This document shows positions 1 through 11,100 of a stretch of DNA of 64,000 bases, one piece after another (positions within the stretch are counted from its first letter, which is position 1; each line of letters begins with the position of its first letter). A model generated the notes under the pieces. That model did not search any database. It worked only from the letters and a program-made list of their open reading frames with translations, and was not told where the DNA came from. Origin of the DNA: Pseudalkalibacillus sp052246725 (lineage in GTDB: Bacteria; Bacillota; Bacilli; Bacillales; Fictibacillaceae); NCBI GenBank assembly GCA_052246725.1, contig JBQQCL010000001.1. One strand, written 5' to 3'. The translations under genes were made by a program, and so were the position numbers.

Positions 1-133
1 AGTCATCAGTGCATGCATTCCTTGGGATGCCACCTCATTTTTTCACTTTTTGCAAAATTGTTTTTTCCCTATTAACCTTATATTTCATGTTTGCACGATG
101 CTGCTTTTATTACTGATTTCATTTAAAAGGTGA
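1..133 (+). CDS. GerB-family germinant receptor permease subunit, C-terminal fragment
   Basis: An open frame entering from the left edge ends with TGA at 131-133. It encodes about 43 residues that finish in a hydrophobic helix (FHVCTMLLLLLISFKR). This is the typical end of GerB/GerKB-type spore-germination permeases: a final membrane helix, then a short basic tail. The downstream GerA and GerC genes follow in the same direction, 4 nt and then 63 nt apart, which fits a gerB-gerA-gerC order. Only the tail is visible, so the family call rests on this helix and on context. The rest of the gene lies outside the window. Confidence 0.6.
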   Translation, partial: VISACIPWDATSFFHFLQNCFFPINLIFHVCTMLLLLLISFKR

Positions 134-137
134 TTCC

Positions 138-1535
138 ATGAAGAAAAATCAAACTAAACAAAAAGTCATCAGCTTAGACCAATTGAAAAATTGGTTTGAA
201 GGTTCTTCAGATATCGATATAAGAACAAGAACTTATCATGATGTTACACTGAATTATCTGTATTGCCCTCATTCAGTGGATATGAAATTTATCAATGACG
301 TTATTTTTCCAACCATCAATACAGTAATCGAAGAGAACGGCCACTTAAGTTTTGAATTGTTAAACAATGTCTTGGAGGTCAGTAAGCTAAAAGATTTAAA
401 TAAAGTTAGAACAGGGATCGAGGAAAAATTATTTTCAGGTGAATTACTTCTATTTAATCATGATTTAAATGATCTTTTTTTTATACCTGTATTTAAACTT
501 CCAAAAAGAAGTCCGGAAGAATCCAATTTAGAAACCTCCGTCAAGGGACCAAGAGATGGATTAGTAGAAAACATATCGGATAATATGGCATTAATCCGTC
601 AAAGGTTAAAAACGTCTTCATTAAAAAGCATTGAATATACAATCGGTGAAAGAAGCCGAACGAAAATCTTAGTACTTTATATAAATGATGTAATGAATCC
701 ATCTATTCTAGAAAATGTTAAAAAGCGACTGGATTCCATAAAGGTTGACATTGTTGCAAGCAGTTACGAAATTGAGGAGTTCCTATACGATAAAACATTC
801 ACTTTATTTCCTTTGATGGATAGTTCGGGAAGACCCGATTTCGCTGTTCAGTCCTTAACTCAAGGTAGATTTGTGATCTTAGTGGATGGAAACCCGACAT
901 GCTTGATAGGACCCACAAATTTCAATCAGATATTATATTCTGCTGAAGATGTACAGGAAAGTTTCTTTTTCATAAGTATGGTTAGGATTCTCCGGTTAAT
1001 AGCGATATTTACAACGATATTTTTACCTGGATTTTATATTTCATTAGTAACCTTTCAACTAGATCAAATTCCTTATTCACTTGTCGCAACAGTATCTGCT
1101 TCTAGAATGGGCCTACCTTTATCTGCTCCAGCCGAAGTCTTTATCATGCTTGTTTTATTTGAATTATTTAAAGAAGCTGGGGTTCGCCTCCCAAAACCTG
1201 TTGGACAAACTGTTGCTGTTTTAGGCGGATTGTTTATAGGTGATGCTGCGATTCGGGCAGGACTAACCTCCCCTGCATGTTTAGTCATTGTTTCAATCAC
1301 AGTGATATCGGGTTATATACTCACTAATCAAAACATGTCAGGAAATCTCGTGATTCTGCGATTTCTTGTTTTAGCATTTTCATCCTTACTTGGCTTGTAT
1401 GGCTTCTTCATTTTCTTGTTTCTAATCATTACAACCATGGTTTCATTAGAAAGTTTTGGACAACCATATATGTCGTATTTAACCAAACCCAATACAGCAG
1501 ATATCATAAAAAATATCCTAAGGCTACCTTTTTGA
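138..1535 (+). CDS. GerA-family spore germination receptor subunit A
   Basis: 465 residues, normal for GerAA/GerKA. A soluble N-terminal half (about 1-275) is followed by a hydrophobic C-terminal half with several membrane segments (about 280-450). The family-typical stretch GRPDFAVQSLTQGRFVILVD precedes the first helix, and a PLSAPAEVFIMLVLFELFKEA segment follows. In the spore inner membrane this subunit joins GerB and GerC proteins to form a receptor for small nutrient germinants. The ATG is preceded by AAAGGTG at 7 nt and lies 4 nt after the upstream GerB-like stop, so the genes are co-transcribed. Expression is usually forespore-specific (sigma-G), but the promoter lies outside the window. 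The germinant cannot be read from sequence. Confidence 0.93.
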   Translation: MKKNQTKQKVISLDQLKNWFEGSSDIDIRTRTYHDVTLNYLYCPHSVDMKFINDVIFPTINTVIEENGHLSFELLNNVLEVSKLKDLNKVRTGIEEKLFSGELLLFNHDLNDLFFIPVFKLPKRSPEESNLETSVKGPRDGLVENISDNMALIRQRLKTSSLKSIEYTIGERSRTKILVLYINDVMNPSILENVKKRLDSIKVDIVASSYEIEEFLYDKTFTLFPLMDSSGRPDFAVQSLTQGRFVILVDGNPTCLIGPTNFNQILYSAEDVQESFFFISMVRILRLIAIFTTIFLPGFYISLVTFQLDQIPYSLVATVSASRMGLPLSAPAEVFIMLVLFELFKEAGVRLPKPVGQTVAVLGGLFIGDAAIRAGLTSPACLVIVSITVISGYILTNQNMSGNLVILRFLVLAFSSLLGLYGFFIFLFLIITTMVSLESFGQPYMSYLTKPNTADIIKNILRLPF

Positions 1536-1598
1536 TTTATGAAGAAGCGGAATCAAGCATATCAACCTATAGATAGAAATAGTCAAAAGGAGTAAGTT

Positions 1599-2720
1599 AT
1601 GAAAAAGACTTTACTGATTATCATGATAAGCAGTCAGCTCCTTTTCCTTTCTGGTTGCTGGGGATCGAAAGAAATACAAAGTCAAACCTATGTTACCGCT
1701 GTTGGATTGGATTACTCTGAAGGAGAGTTTGTCGTATATATTCAAGCCTTGAATTTTGCCAATATCGCGAAACAAGAAGGCGCATCTTCTTTGCAGCAGG
1801 CGCCCCCCATTTTGATTGGGGAAGCTAAAGGAAACACCATTCAGGAAGCTATAAGTAATTTAGAACAAATATCGGCACTACCTCTCTACTACGGACACGT
1901 TGAAACCATTCTTCTAAACGAAAACGTTATAAAGGAACAAATGGATTCCGTCATTGATTTTATTGGACAAAATTCTTTACTAAGATATAATATATGGCTG
2001 TTTGGTACAGAACAGGATATTAAAGAAATTTTAACAAGTGAGAGCTTTTTTAATTTTCCTTCTTTATATACAATCATCCATAGCCCTAAAATCTTAACTA
2101 AAAACAACTTTTTCATTCCCATTGAAAAGTATAATAAATTCATCTCGACCTATTACCAGCCAGTTGGTACTCAGTTCATTCCTTCAATAGATGTGGATAA
2201 AACTCATTACTCAGAGGATGAAAAAAAGAAAGATATTGCTGTTGTTACGGGAGGATTTGTTATTTCGCAGAAACAATACAAAGGATGGGTAAATAAAAAA
2301 GACCTAGTTGGTTTAAAATGGTTTTCTGAAAAAGCTACGAACATCCCTCTCTCCATCTTTGAAGAAAAAGTCAGTGTCATCATACAGAAACCTAAAAAAA
2401 CGATCAAAGTGGAAGAGGATGGGGAATCACCTTCATATCACTTAAATGTAAAGGCAAATGCAATATTGACCCAAAATGAAGAAGATATTAGTAAAGCTAA
2501 AATTAAAAAAGAAGTAGAAAAGAAAATTAAAAGTGAACTATTAAAGACGATAGAGAAAAGTGGAGAGCTAAAAGCAGATTTGTTGAATATTAGTGAGAAA
2601 ACATATCGATATCATCTGAAAAATTGGGATATAAGTGAAATTGCTTCAATTGATAAGGAATCCATAGATCACATTGATGTAAAGGTACACATTGAACAAA
2701 ATATAAATTATAAACGTTAG
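1599..2720 (+). CDS. Ger(x)C-family spore germination lipoprotein
   Basis: 373 residues. A type II signal peptide ends in the lipobox LSGC (Cys at about residue 20), so the protein should be lipid-anchored to the outer face of the spore inner membrane. The sequence after it (CWGSKEIQSQTYVTAVGLDY) is the hallmark start of GerC-type germination lipoproteins. Length matches the family. It is the third gene of the receptor operon, 63 nt after gerA, with an AAAGGAG ribosome binding site. It completes the B-A-C set. Confidence 0.93.
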   Translation: MKKTLLIIMISSQLLFLSGCWGSKEIQSQTYVTAVGLDYSEGEFVVYIQALNFANIAKQEGASSLQQAPPILIGEAKGNTIQEAISNLEQISALPLYYGHVETILLNENVIKEQMDSVIDFIGQNSLLRYNIWLFGTEQDIKEILTSESFFNFPSLYTIIHSPKILTKNNFFIPIEKYNKFISTYYQPVGTQFIPSIDVDKTHYSEDEKKKDIAVVTGGFVISQKQYKGWVNKKDLVGLKWFSEKATNIPLSIFEEKVSVIIQKPKKTIKVEEDGESPSYHLNVKANAILTQNEEDISKAKIKKEVEKKIKSELLKTIEKSGELKADLLNISEKTYRYHLKNWDISEIASIDKESIDHIDVKVHIEQNINYKR

Positions 2721-2878
2721 AATGGGTGTGTTCATCGATTGAAGGCCATTTTTATGGGCGGTTTGACATGATGGGAACGGATAGTTGAATTACACTTCTT
2801 GAAAAATAATTGCACTTTGCGAAAGTCATCTGCACTCAACCAAGCTTTATGGCTCCGTCTCCAATTTAAATGCTTCAA

Positions 2879-2912
2879 CAAAAACTACCACAGCAAACTC
2901 TGCTGTGGTAGT
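2879..2912 (-). terminator. Intrinsic terminator after the GH92 gene
   Basis: A perfect 12-bp inverted repeat (ACTACCACAGCA, 5-nt loop, TGCTGTGGTAGT) lies 13 nt beyond the stop of the minus-strand GH92 gene. On the minus strand the stem is followed by TTTTT. It ends the GH2-GH92 transcript. Confidence 0.88.
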
Positions 2913-2925
2913 CCTATACAATCAA

Positions 2926-5900
2926 CTATTTAATGGTGTTTTCCTTATAAAGTTTCCCGATCTGTTCGGCAGTCAATGCTTCTTTATACACATTCACTTC
3001 ATCGACCAGGCCTTTCATCTGGAGCCCCTCAGGGTTCCATGGTGCGCCGCCTATGATCAATGGGTTGTCATTAGGCTTGACCGAAGTTGGTCCGGCTGGT
3101 ACATTGGCGACTTCTTTTCCATTCAGATAACCGATGATCCGTCCATCCTTTTTCCAGGTCATCGCTAAATGTGCCCATTCTCCAGCTGGAATCTCACCTT
3201 GATTGAAAGAATAGCGTCCATTCTCAGCCCAGATTTCCGGATAAAGACCTTTATTGACGCCAAGCACATACCCATCACCGATATTCGTCTTGCCGATGAT
3301 CTTTTGATCAGACTCCGGGTCTTCAAGATTGACCCACAGGCCGATCGTCAGTTCATCGCCGCCATTCAGGAGCTCATCGGACGGGACCTCAATCCAGCCG
3401 CCATCCAGTTGGACTGCTTTGCCGAACTTTCCATCTACAAGGGCCGTATTTCCGGACAGTTCACCGTCATTTCCATATGGCGAGTGATCTTTTACCGTGC
3501 CATCAACGGCTTCATCGAACTTCAAGGACAAGACCGGTTCATCACGGTACAATGCTTTCAGTGTTCCGGTCAAATCATTCAGCTTCACCTCATGGATGCC
3601 GAGCTCCACATCTTGAACGGTAAAGGACACCGTTTCACTATCCCCTGCTTCAAGCTGGATCGTCTTCGATTCGACCAGTTCACCGTCAAAATAAAAATCG
3701 AGTTGTTTTTCGCCTTCCATCGATCCAATATTGGACACGTCAGCTGAGATCGTGGCATCTTCCCCAGGATCAACCTGATCCGTCACAAGGTTAGAGAGTT
3801 CGAACACCGGTACTTGGGGCACTTCACCTTCATAACCCCAGTCTCCCGGTTGTCCGTTTTTTCCATACCGAGTGATTGATTCGATCAATGCCTTGCCATC
3901 TGCGTTCAACTGTTCTTTGGCGTCCTCTGCAATGTGACCTGGCTTTTTCTTGTTCATCAACTTCAAGAAGTCTTCTGAATGCTTAGCTGCTTGATCAAAG
4001 TGTTCCTTTTCTAGATGTTTCCCGATCTGCTTCATCTTCTGATCCAGTTGCTTTTTCAACGGACCGTCAATTTTGCCTTCATCAACGAACAATTGATAGA
4101 TTTCTTCGAATTCCTTGAATGTTTTGTTGATATCGTCGAACCCGAGAAGTTCGATCTCCGCCACTGAAGTAGAAGAAGCTCCTTGATTATCCTCAATGAT
4201 CAAGCGGTAATATGCATACTCACCAGGATTTTTGATTTCAAATGGTTTAGTGAATTTCCGCCATTTGAAGTCCTCATCATTTCGTTCATCAAGGATGGTC
4301 CAGTCGTTTCCATCCTTCGATCCGATCAGAACCCAGCTTTTCGGATCCTGCTTTTTGTCCTCACCTGACGTAAGTGTGTACATGAGCGCTTTTTCCGACT
4401 GATCCTTAAAATGATACTGGACCCATGGCTGCTGGCTCTCGAACGTCAATTTGGTTCTGGAGGAATTGTCGAACAGTGCTTTTGCAACACCTTCATCACT
4501 GTGAATCGACGTACCCTCCGCATGATCGGTCAAATCTTCCATCGGATTCGGAAGCAGAGTCGAACCATTGGTGGAAGTTTCCGTGATTGATTTTGGCAAT
4601 GCATCATGTGACGTTCCCCATTTTGACGGTTCCGGCCCCATTTCAAAGTCTAAAGTCGCTCCTTCGGCAAGCATGTCATGAGAAATAGAGAGCTTATCAT
4701 ACGGCTTGTCATTGACTTGCAGGCTTTGCACATATTTGTTCTTATCGCTCACTTCTGGTGCCCGGATGACGATGTCTTCTCCGTTTTCAAGATGGATCGT
4801 CATTTTCTCAAAGTAAGGTGCACCGATCGCATATTCCGGAAGCCCCATTTGAAGAGGATAGAATCCAGCGGCGCTGAAGAGGTACCATGCAGACATTTCA
4901 CCATTATCCTCATCCCCTGGATAACCCTGTCCGATTTCATTGCCAAGGTAAAGTCGTGACAGGACTTCACGTACCTTATCCTGTGTCTTCCATGGTTGGC
5001 TAACGTAATTATACATATACGGGATGTGATGGGAAGGCTGGTTGCTGTGGCCATACATACCCATCCTTACATCTCTAGCCTCTCGCATTTCATGGATGAC
5101 TCCGCCATAATGACCAGGATGCAGCGCTGTTTCTGGAGTAGAGAAGAACTCATCAAGCTTGTCAGCCAATTCATCTCTTCCTCCATAGAGATTGGCGAGC
5201 CCTTGTCCATCCTGAGGGACATGGAAAGCCATGTTCCATGCGTTCGTTTCCGTATAATCGCCGCCCCATTCCCTAGGATCATAGTTTCCTGGCGTCGATC
5301 GCCATTCTCCTGATGGGTCTTTTCCCATGAAGAATTCGACATCCGAGTTGAACATGTTTACGTAATTTTTCGCCCGGTTGATATAGTATTCGTGATCCGT
5401 CTTCAATTGCTCATTGGATGGATCCTTATCAGAAAGGGCGTTTGCCATATTGGCGATGGCGAAATCGTTGATATACCCATCCATCGCCCATGACATGCCT
5501 TCACCCGTCGTGTTGCTCGTATACCCGTCAAATATCGATGTTGCCAATCCTTTTCGGCCGACGCTCGCATCCTCACTGGCGACGGCAGCATTTTTCAGGG
5601 CAGAATCATAGAAAGCATCGACATCAAAATTACGGACGCCTTTCAAATACGCGTCTGCAAAAGCGACATCCGAGCTCGTCCCGACCATCAGGTTGGCATA
5701 GCCAGGAGATGACCACCTGGAGATCCAGCCACCATCTTTATACTGCTGGACGAATCCATCGATCATTTCGCCTGCCTGTGTTGGGGTGAACAAAGTATAA
5801 GCAGGCCAGGAAGTCCGATACGTATCCCAGAAACCGTTGTTGATGTAAGGTTTTCCTTCCACGATCTTCGCCCCTGTTTCTGTAGCTGTATTTTCACCAA

Positions 5901-8058
5901 CAGGTTCTGAAAAAGGACTTGCATACTTGTATTCAGGAGCATCCTTTGTCCCGGTATTTTCGTACCCGATGTTCGGATACAGGAAAAGACGATACATATT
6001 GGAATAAAGGGTTACAAGCTCCTCTTCACTTGCACCTTCGACTTCGATGATTCCCAGTTTGTCATTCCAAAGTTCTCCGGCACGTTTTTGTAGATCTTCG
6101 AATTGATCGTCTTCTTTAATATCCTGTGCCAGATTCTTTTTCGCCTGATCGACACTCAGCAATGACGTCGCGATTTTCATCGTCACGGTTTGATCGTCAC
6201 CAGACGTATCAAAGCGGAAGAAGCCGGACACATTGTCCCTGCCCTCACCAGTCAATTTGCCGCTATCGACGACAGGTCGATCAAACTCTGCATAGACGAA
6301 CATCCTTGTCGCCCCTGCAGACAAGCCGCTCCGAACATCTGTAAAACCAGAAAGACTCTTGTTGTCAGGGTTAAGCGTAAGCCCGCCATTATTGTTCACA
6401 TTGTCGAAGATCAGGTTCGATGTATCACCTGTAAATGTGAATCGGAACATTGCAGCACGATTTGTCGGTGTCATCTCTGTCTTGATGCCATTTTCAAACG
6501 TGACGCCATAATAATGGGGTTTTGCGATTTCATTCTCATGTTTGAACGCGAGAGCACGTTCTTTGCGGTCCGCTGATGGCTCATCCGCAGTCGAAGCAGA
6601 AGGCATCACCTGGAACGTCTGACGGTCCCCCATCCACGGGCTTGTTTCATGGCTCAATGAAAATGCCTGGATTTCCGGCAGATTATCGTCGTTGTTCGAT
6701 TGCTGGTAGCTATACAGCCAGCTTGTCGATCCTGCATTCGTCACGGGTGCCCAGAAGTTGAACCCATGAGGCACCGCTACCGCAGGAAAATTGTTTCCTC
6801 TTGAAAAAGTCGAATTGGAATTGGTCCCGCGCAGGATATTGACATGATCCACAGGACTTTCATAGGTTTCCTGGTCAGGAGTGTCATCGATTTTGATATC
6901 GTCGATTGATCCTTTGAAAACACCAGGTCCTTCACTTTTATCATAGGCTACAAGGATCCGGTCGATCGTTTTTCCTTCCGCCACCTCACCTATGGAAGCA
7001 CGTTTGATGTTCCATTGGTTTGAATAAAGGGTTTTTGAATCACCCTGGGCCTGTGGATTCATTTTTACGCCATGCTGATCGCGGGCATCGAGCTCGCTAA
7101 GATAGGTGCCATCTGTAAAAGCAAGGTCGACAGCTACATACGTACTCGAATAATCGAGATGCTCCTTATCGGCGAATTGTGGATGAATCGCATAGGAAAG
7201 GACAGTTTCCGGTTCCACCTTGATGTTGACATCGACGATTTTATTGTAGGAATATGCCCGTCCATCCGCATCATGCTTTCCTTCATACGTCAATGCCTTC
7301 TTTCCTTTCCAGCCGACGTTCGTTTTTCCTGTATAACTGTTCGTTGGCCCATCCCCTAGTTCCGTTTTCATATGGTCAGAGGTTTCTGGTGGAGGCGCAT
7401 CGATTCCGTTTGACAAAGCGATTTCTGCCAGCTGTGTTAGGTCCTCGCCTGCATTTTCAGTGATATCGAATTTGTAATAGGTGTAGCTGTCTTCATTCTC
7501 GAATTCATAGATTTTACGTTCAAAGCGCTCCTCAAAGCTTTCATTGGACCTGCTGTCGATTTCTGTCCAATCTTCACCGTCGTTCGAGCCATAAAGCGTC
7601 CAATTCTTCGGATCCCTTCCCTGTGCATCATTTGCTGATGTGAAAGCATATTTCACGATATTGACCGGTTCAGGGAACTTGAACTGAAGCCATGTCGTCG
7701 GTTCGAATGCAAGCCATTTTGTTTGATCGCTTCGGTCGATCAAGTTGGCTTCGATTTCATTCGGTGGATTGCTTGCACTTGCTGTCACTTCCTCAACCTG
7801 ATCTGTGATATCCCCCTGAATCGTATCGTAAGGGACGTACCCACTTACTCCGGAAGACTTTTCGTCCCCTGAAGGATCGATTTCCACCGTATTTTCCCAT
7901 GTCAATTGGGGATCGCCTTCTTCAAAAGAGGTGAAGAAATCTGCCCCGGTGTCTTCCTCAGCTGAAGCGTCCTGCCCGCTGGAAAATGAAAACATCGGGA
8001 TCAGCAAGCTGAAACATAAAAAGACTGAAAAGAAATTCGAAAAAGATTGTTTTCTCAT
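2926..8058 (-). CDS. Secreted multidomain GH92 alpha-mannosidase
   Basis: 1710 residues. Signal peptide (1 to about 33). F5/8 type C (CBM32-like) carbohydrate-binding domain at about 55-215. GH92 N-terminal sandwich and catalytic (alpha/alpha)6 barrel at about 225-1150, with the family signature GDEDNGEMSAWYLFSAAGFY near residue 1049 and NNGFWDTYRTSWPAY earlier. A second F5/8 C domain follows at about 1165-1310, then a charged helical FIVAR-like stretch (about 1310-1400), a CARDB-like beta domain (about 1415-1503) and a LamG/ConA-like lectin domain (about 1510-1705). GH92 enzymes remove alpha-linked mannose from N-glycans and yeast mannan by a calcium-dependent inverting mechanism. No LPXTG anchor is seen, so it is probably released or held by its lectin domains. 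The start has GGGAGG at 5 nt. It follows the GH2 gene and likely shares its mRNA. The exact linkage specificity is not determined. Confidence 0.93.
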   Translation of the reverse strand: MRKQSFSNFFSVFLCFSLLIPMFSFSSGQDASAEEDTGADFFTSFEEGDPQLTWENTVEIDPSGDEKSSGVSGYVPYDTIQGDITDQVEEVTASASNPPNEIEANLIDRSDQTKWLAFEPTTWLQFKFPEPVNIVKYAFTSANDAQGRDPKNWTLYGSNDGEDWTEIDSRSNESFEERFERKIYEFENEDSYTYYKFDITENAGEDLTQLAEIALSNGIDAPPPETSDHMKTELGDGPTNSYTGKTNVGWKGKKALTYEGKHDADGRAYSYNKIVDVNIKVEPETVLSYAIHPQFADKEHLDYSSTYVAVDLAFTDGTYLSELDARDQHGVKMNPQAQGDSKTLYSNQWNIKRASIGEVAEGKTIDRILVAYDKSEGPGVFKGSIDDIKIDDTPDQETYESPVDHVNILRGTNSNSTFSRGNNFPAVAVPHGFNFWAPVTNAGSTSWLYSYQQSNNDDNLPEIQAFSLSHETSPWMGDRQTFQVMPSASTADEPSADRKERALAFKHENEIAKPHYYGVTFENGIKTEMTPTNRAAMFRFTFTGDTSNLIFDNVNNNGGLTLNPDNKSLSGFTDVRSGLSAGATRMFVYAEFDRPVVDSGKLTGEGRDNVSGFFRFDTSGDDQTVTMKIATSLLSVDQAKKNLAQDIKEDDQFEDLQKRAGELWNDKLGIIEVEGASEEELVTLYSNMYRLFLYPNIGYENTGTKDAPEYKYASPFSEPVGENTATETGAKIVEGKPYINNGFWDTYRTSWPAYTLFTPTQAGEMIDGFVQQYKDGGWISRWSSPGYANLMVGTSSDVAFADAYLKGVRNFDVDAFYDSALKNAAVASEDASVGRKGLATSIFDGYTSNTTGEGMSWAMDGYINDFAIANMANALSDKDPSNEQLKTDHEYYINRAKNYVNMFNSDVEFFMGKDPSGEWRSTPGNYDPREWGGDYTETNAWNMAFHVPQDGQGLANLYGGRDELADKLDEFFSTPETALHPGHYGGVIHEMREARDVRMGMYGHSNQPSHHIPYMYNYVSQPWKTQDKVREVLSRLYLGNEIGQGYPGDEDNGEMSAWYLFSAAGFYPLQMGLPEYAIGAPYFEKMTIHLENGEDIVIRAPEVSDKNKYVQSLQVNDKPYDKLSISHDMLAEGATLDFEMGPEPSKWGTSHDALPKSITETSTNGSTLLPNPMEDLTDHAEGTSIHSDEGVAKALFDNSSRTKLTFESQQPWVQYHFKDQSEKALMYTLTSGEDKKQDPKSWVLIGSKDGNDWTILDERNDEDFKWRKFTKPFEIKNPGEYAYYRLIIEDNQGASSTSVAEIELLGFDDINKTFKEFEEIYQLFVDEGKIDGPLKKQLDQKMKQIGKHLEKEHFDQAAKHSEDFLKLMNKKKPGHIAEDAKEQLNADGKALIESITRYGKNGQPGDWGYEGEVPQVPVFELSNLVTDQVDPGEDATISADVSNIGSMEGEKQLDFYFDGELVESKTIQLEAGDSETVSFTVQDVELGIHEVKLNDLTGTLKALYRDEPVLSLKFDEAVDGTVKDHSPYGNDGELSGNTALVDGKFGKAVQLDGGWIEVPSDELLNGGDELTIGLWVNLEDPESDQKIIGKTNIGDGYVLGVNKGLYPEIWAENGRYSFNQGEIPAGEWAHLAMTWKKDGRIIGYLNGKEVANVPAGPTSVKPNDNPLIIGGAPWNPEGLQMKGLVDEVNVYKEALTAEQIGKLYKENTIK

Positions 8059-8115
8059 CTTATCCTCCCAGAAAGATTTTGTCTTAAAAATCTATTATTC
8101 CCCTTAGTTAAGGCG

Positions 8116-8139
8116 GGGGCTGACTTATGGTGCAGCCCC
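8116..8139 (-). other. Intergenic stem-loop between GH2 and GH92 genes
   Basis: The arms GGGGCTG and CAGCCCC are separated by 10 nt in the 95-nt gap between the two glycosidase genes. No U-tract follows on the minus strand, so it is more likely an mRNA processing or stability element than a full terminator. It could lower expression of the downstream GH92 gene. Confidence 0.4.
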
Positions 8140-8153
8140 TCAAAAATTCAGAT

Positions 8154-11100
8154 TCAATGGATGATGTTGAGCTGGGCTGTATCGGTCTTCACCTTCTTAC
8201 CATCTACCGTCACTTCTGCCCACACATCAATCGATTCAACATCGCCTACATCCGTTTCCAAATATAAAAGTTTGTTTTCATACTGGGTATCGAAACTGAT
8301 CAACTCAGGATGGCTGCTGAAATACTCCACGGTTGCATCAGCAAGGTCCAGAGACTTTCCGTCGCTCATTTTTCCGGTAACGACCATCTCCGTCAATTCC
8401 CCTGGTTTGATTTCGACAGGCGATAATTCCAGGCTAGCGCTTTCCAGGGTTGCTTCTGTCTCTTGTCCTTCAACCGTCAGTTTCGCATCCGCCCATGCCC
8501 CGTGCCCATGTCCGATACCGTCACCTGCTTCCTTCATGACCAGTTTCAATTCTTCTTTTCCTTGGATATCAAGGCTGATGAACTCTGCAGGTGTACTCCG
8601 TTTCATCCTTACAGTCTCATACACTTTCTCGCCATCGAGCCACACCTCGAATTGGAAGAAGCGGCCATCCCGATCAGCATGCTGTTCGACGCCGACATAG
8701 GTTTCAAACAAATCGAAATCCCATTGCGAAAGGTCATAGACGATTTCAGAGTTCGCATGGATCCCAAGTCCCTTATCATAGATGACAGGTCCATCTTCGC
8801 CCATCAGTGAGATCGGCGGGCCAGCGACGGATTGGTCTTTATTCACTGTGCCCCATCCAGTCGTCGCAGACTCCCAGTTGATATCACTCAGATGGAGGTA
8901 GGAAACTGGTTCGAACTCGATCGTGTAGGTTTCGCTCAAAAATCCATCGGCAGTCGATACATGGATTTCCGTTTCACCAGGTAATTGTTCAGCTTCCTCG
9001 ATCTCGATGACGAGGTCATCCCGTGCTGGTACAACCTCCACTTCAGGGACAGACTGCTCCACAGCTGCTGAGAACGTCTTCTTATAGTTGGTGATATCGG
9101 AGTGGAACTTTTCAAGGGATTCCCCATTGACCTTGATGTCCTTCAACAATTCCAATTCGATCTGCCGTTTGCTTAATTCCATCGCAGATTGACCAGCCTC
9201 GAACGGCTTCAACGTATAGGTATACGAATACGTCTGATCGGCGTAAAGCATATATTGAGGCAATGCAGTTCCACCCCAGCTGTTCCATACACCCATTTGT
9301 TTATGGTTGACGGTCAATACGATGTCCTCGAGCTTTTTGAGATCATACGGATGTGCAGCCTGCTCGATATCGTCCTCTGCATAATGGAGAGCAGAAAATT
9401 CGAACTGAGGCAGCCCACCGACCATCAATCCAGTCCCATCATCATTCGTCAATGTCAACCATCGGACATCAGTTTTGTTCCCTGCCTCCTGCGGGCGAGG
9501 ATAATGGAAGAACTGCTCGTCCACCGTGCTGTTATAAACCCCTACAGGTGCGCCGTCTTTACGGTCCCAGTAGGTGTCATGCATGCCGCGGCCATACCAG
9601 GTCAAGTTTTCAAATTGTCCAGGAAGCATCAGCTCCATGCCGACTGCAGGAATTTCGGATAATGAGTTGTCCGGCTTGACGGTGCTCCGGACGACCACTT
9701 CCCCGCTTCCGTAGATGAAGTAACCGAGCCTGTACTGGGAATCGCCAGTTGCAGGGAGGGCAGCATCCACCTGGATATGGACGACCTTGTCACTGATCTC
9801 TCGTACTGAAATATCGTTCACGACCATGTCCCGTCCTGCATATTGCCATGGTCCGTTCCTGCTCAACATGCCGTTCATCAAGTCATTATCGTTCCGTGGA
9901 CGCCAAAAGTTCGGCATCGGCTCTTGCTTGAACAATTCTTCCCCTTCCTGTTTAAAAGAGGTGAGTGTTCCTTGTTGCTTGTCGAACGTGATTTCAAATT
10001 TTTCCCCTGTAACCTTGACGGCAGCTGCCTGATCATTTACATCGATCGTAGACATGTTTTCTGTTTCGAATCCAGGTGCTTCCGGCGCTTTATATGGCAT
10101 TTTGAATTGATGATGCGCGACCTCATGGCCCTTCTCAGCCCAGGATGTGTCCTCTGGTAATGTAATACTGAGGTCAAGCCAGTATTCTGTTCCAGGTTCC
10201 AGCTCCGGCTTTTCGATCGGGAGCGTGATTTCCTTTGTCTCACCGCCTGGAAGATCGATATCCAGCTTTCCTTCCTGGATGACCTCACCATCGGCTTTCA
10301 ACGTCCATTCGGTGTCGAATTCCTTCAGGTTCGTAAAGAGATTTTCATTCCATAGTTCAATCTTGTTGTTTTCAAGATCGGTCTCTTTCACTTTGATATT
10401 TTGATAGACTGCTTTGACATCATAGAGTTCAGGCTGAGGAGTCCGGTCCGGATTCAACAGTCCGTTCATCAGGAAAATGCCATCATTGGCATAGTCCCCC
10501 CAGTCCCCTCCATAAGAAAAGAAGGTTTCTCCTTTATAATTTTTAGGAATCGGCAGTCCATCGACACCGCCATCAACCGGCAGCCTCACCGATTGGTCGA
10601 CAAAGTCCCAGATGAACCCGCCTTGCAAATTCGGATACTTGTCGATCAGCTCCCAATATTCCTTGATGTTTCCGACGCTGTTGCCCATCGCATGGACATA
10701 TTCACACATGATTAAAGGGCTCAGACTGCCGGATTTCCCGTGATTTTCTACCGTTGAAAGACTCGGATACATGTAACTCGTGAAATCTGCGAGACTATTA
10801 TCCTGTTGGAAATGGAGTAGGCGCGTCGGGTCATACTCCTTGATCCATTCTGAAGCATCCTTGAATACTTGACCTGACCCTACTTCATTCCCCATCGACC
10901 AGAAAATGACGGACGGGTGGTTCTTGTCCCGTTCCACCATCGTTTTGATCCGATCGAAGACCGCTTTACTCCAGTCCGGGTTGTTCCCAGGGAACGGCCG
11001 CATGTCATGGGATTCGTTATTCGCTTCGTCTAAAATGTAAAGTCCATATTCATCCGCCAACTCATAAAATTTCTGTTGGAATGGATAATGTCCCGTCCGA

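Noticed and set aside
2905..8810. Many open frames of 60-220 codons on the plus strand opposite the GH92 and GH2 genes
   Set aside because: They lie antisense to long, well-supported genes, lack ribosome binding sites and show no family motifs; they arise from the codon use of the real genes.
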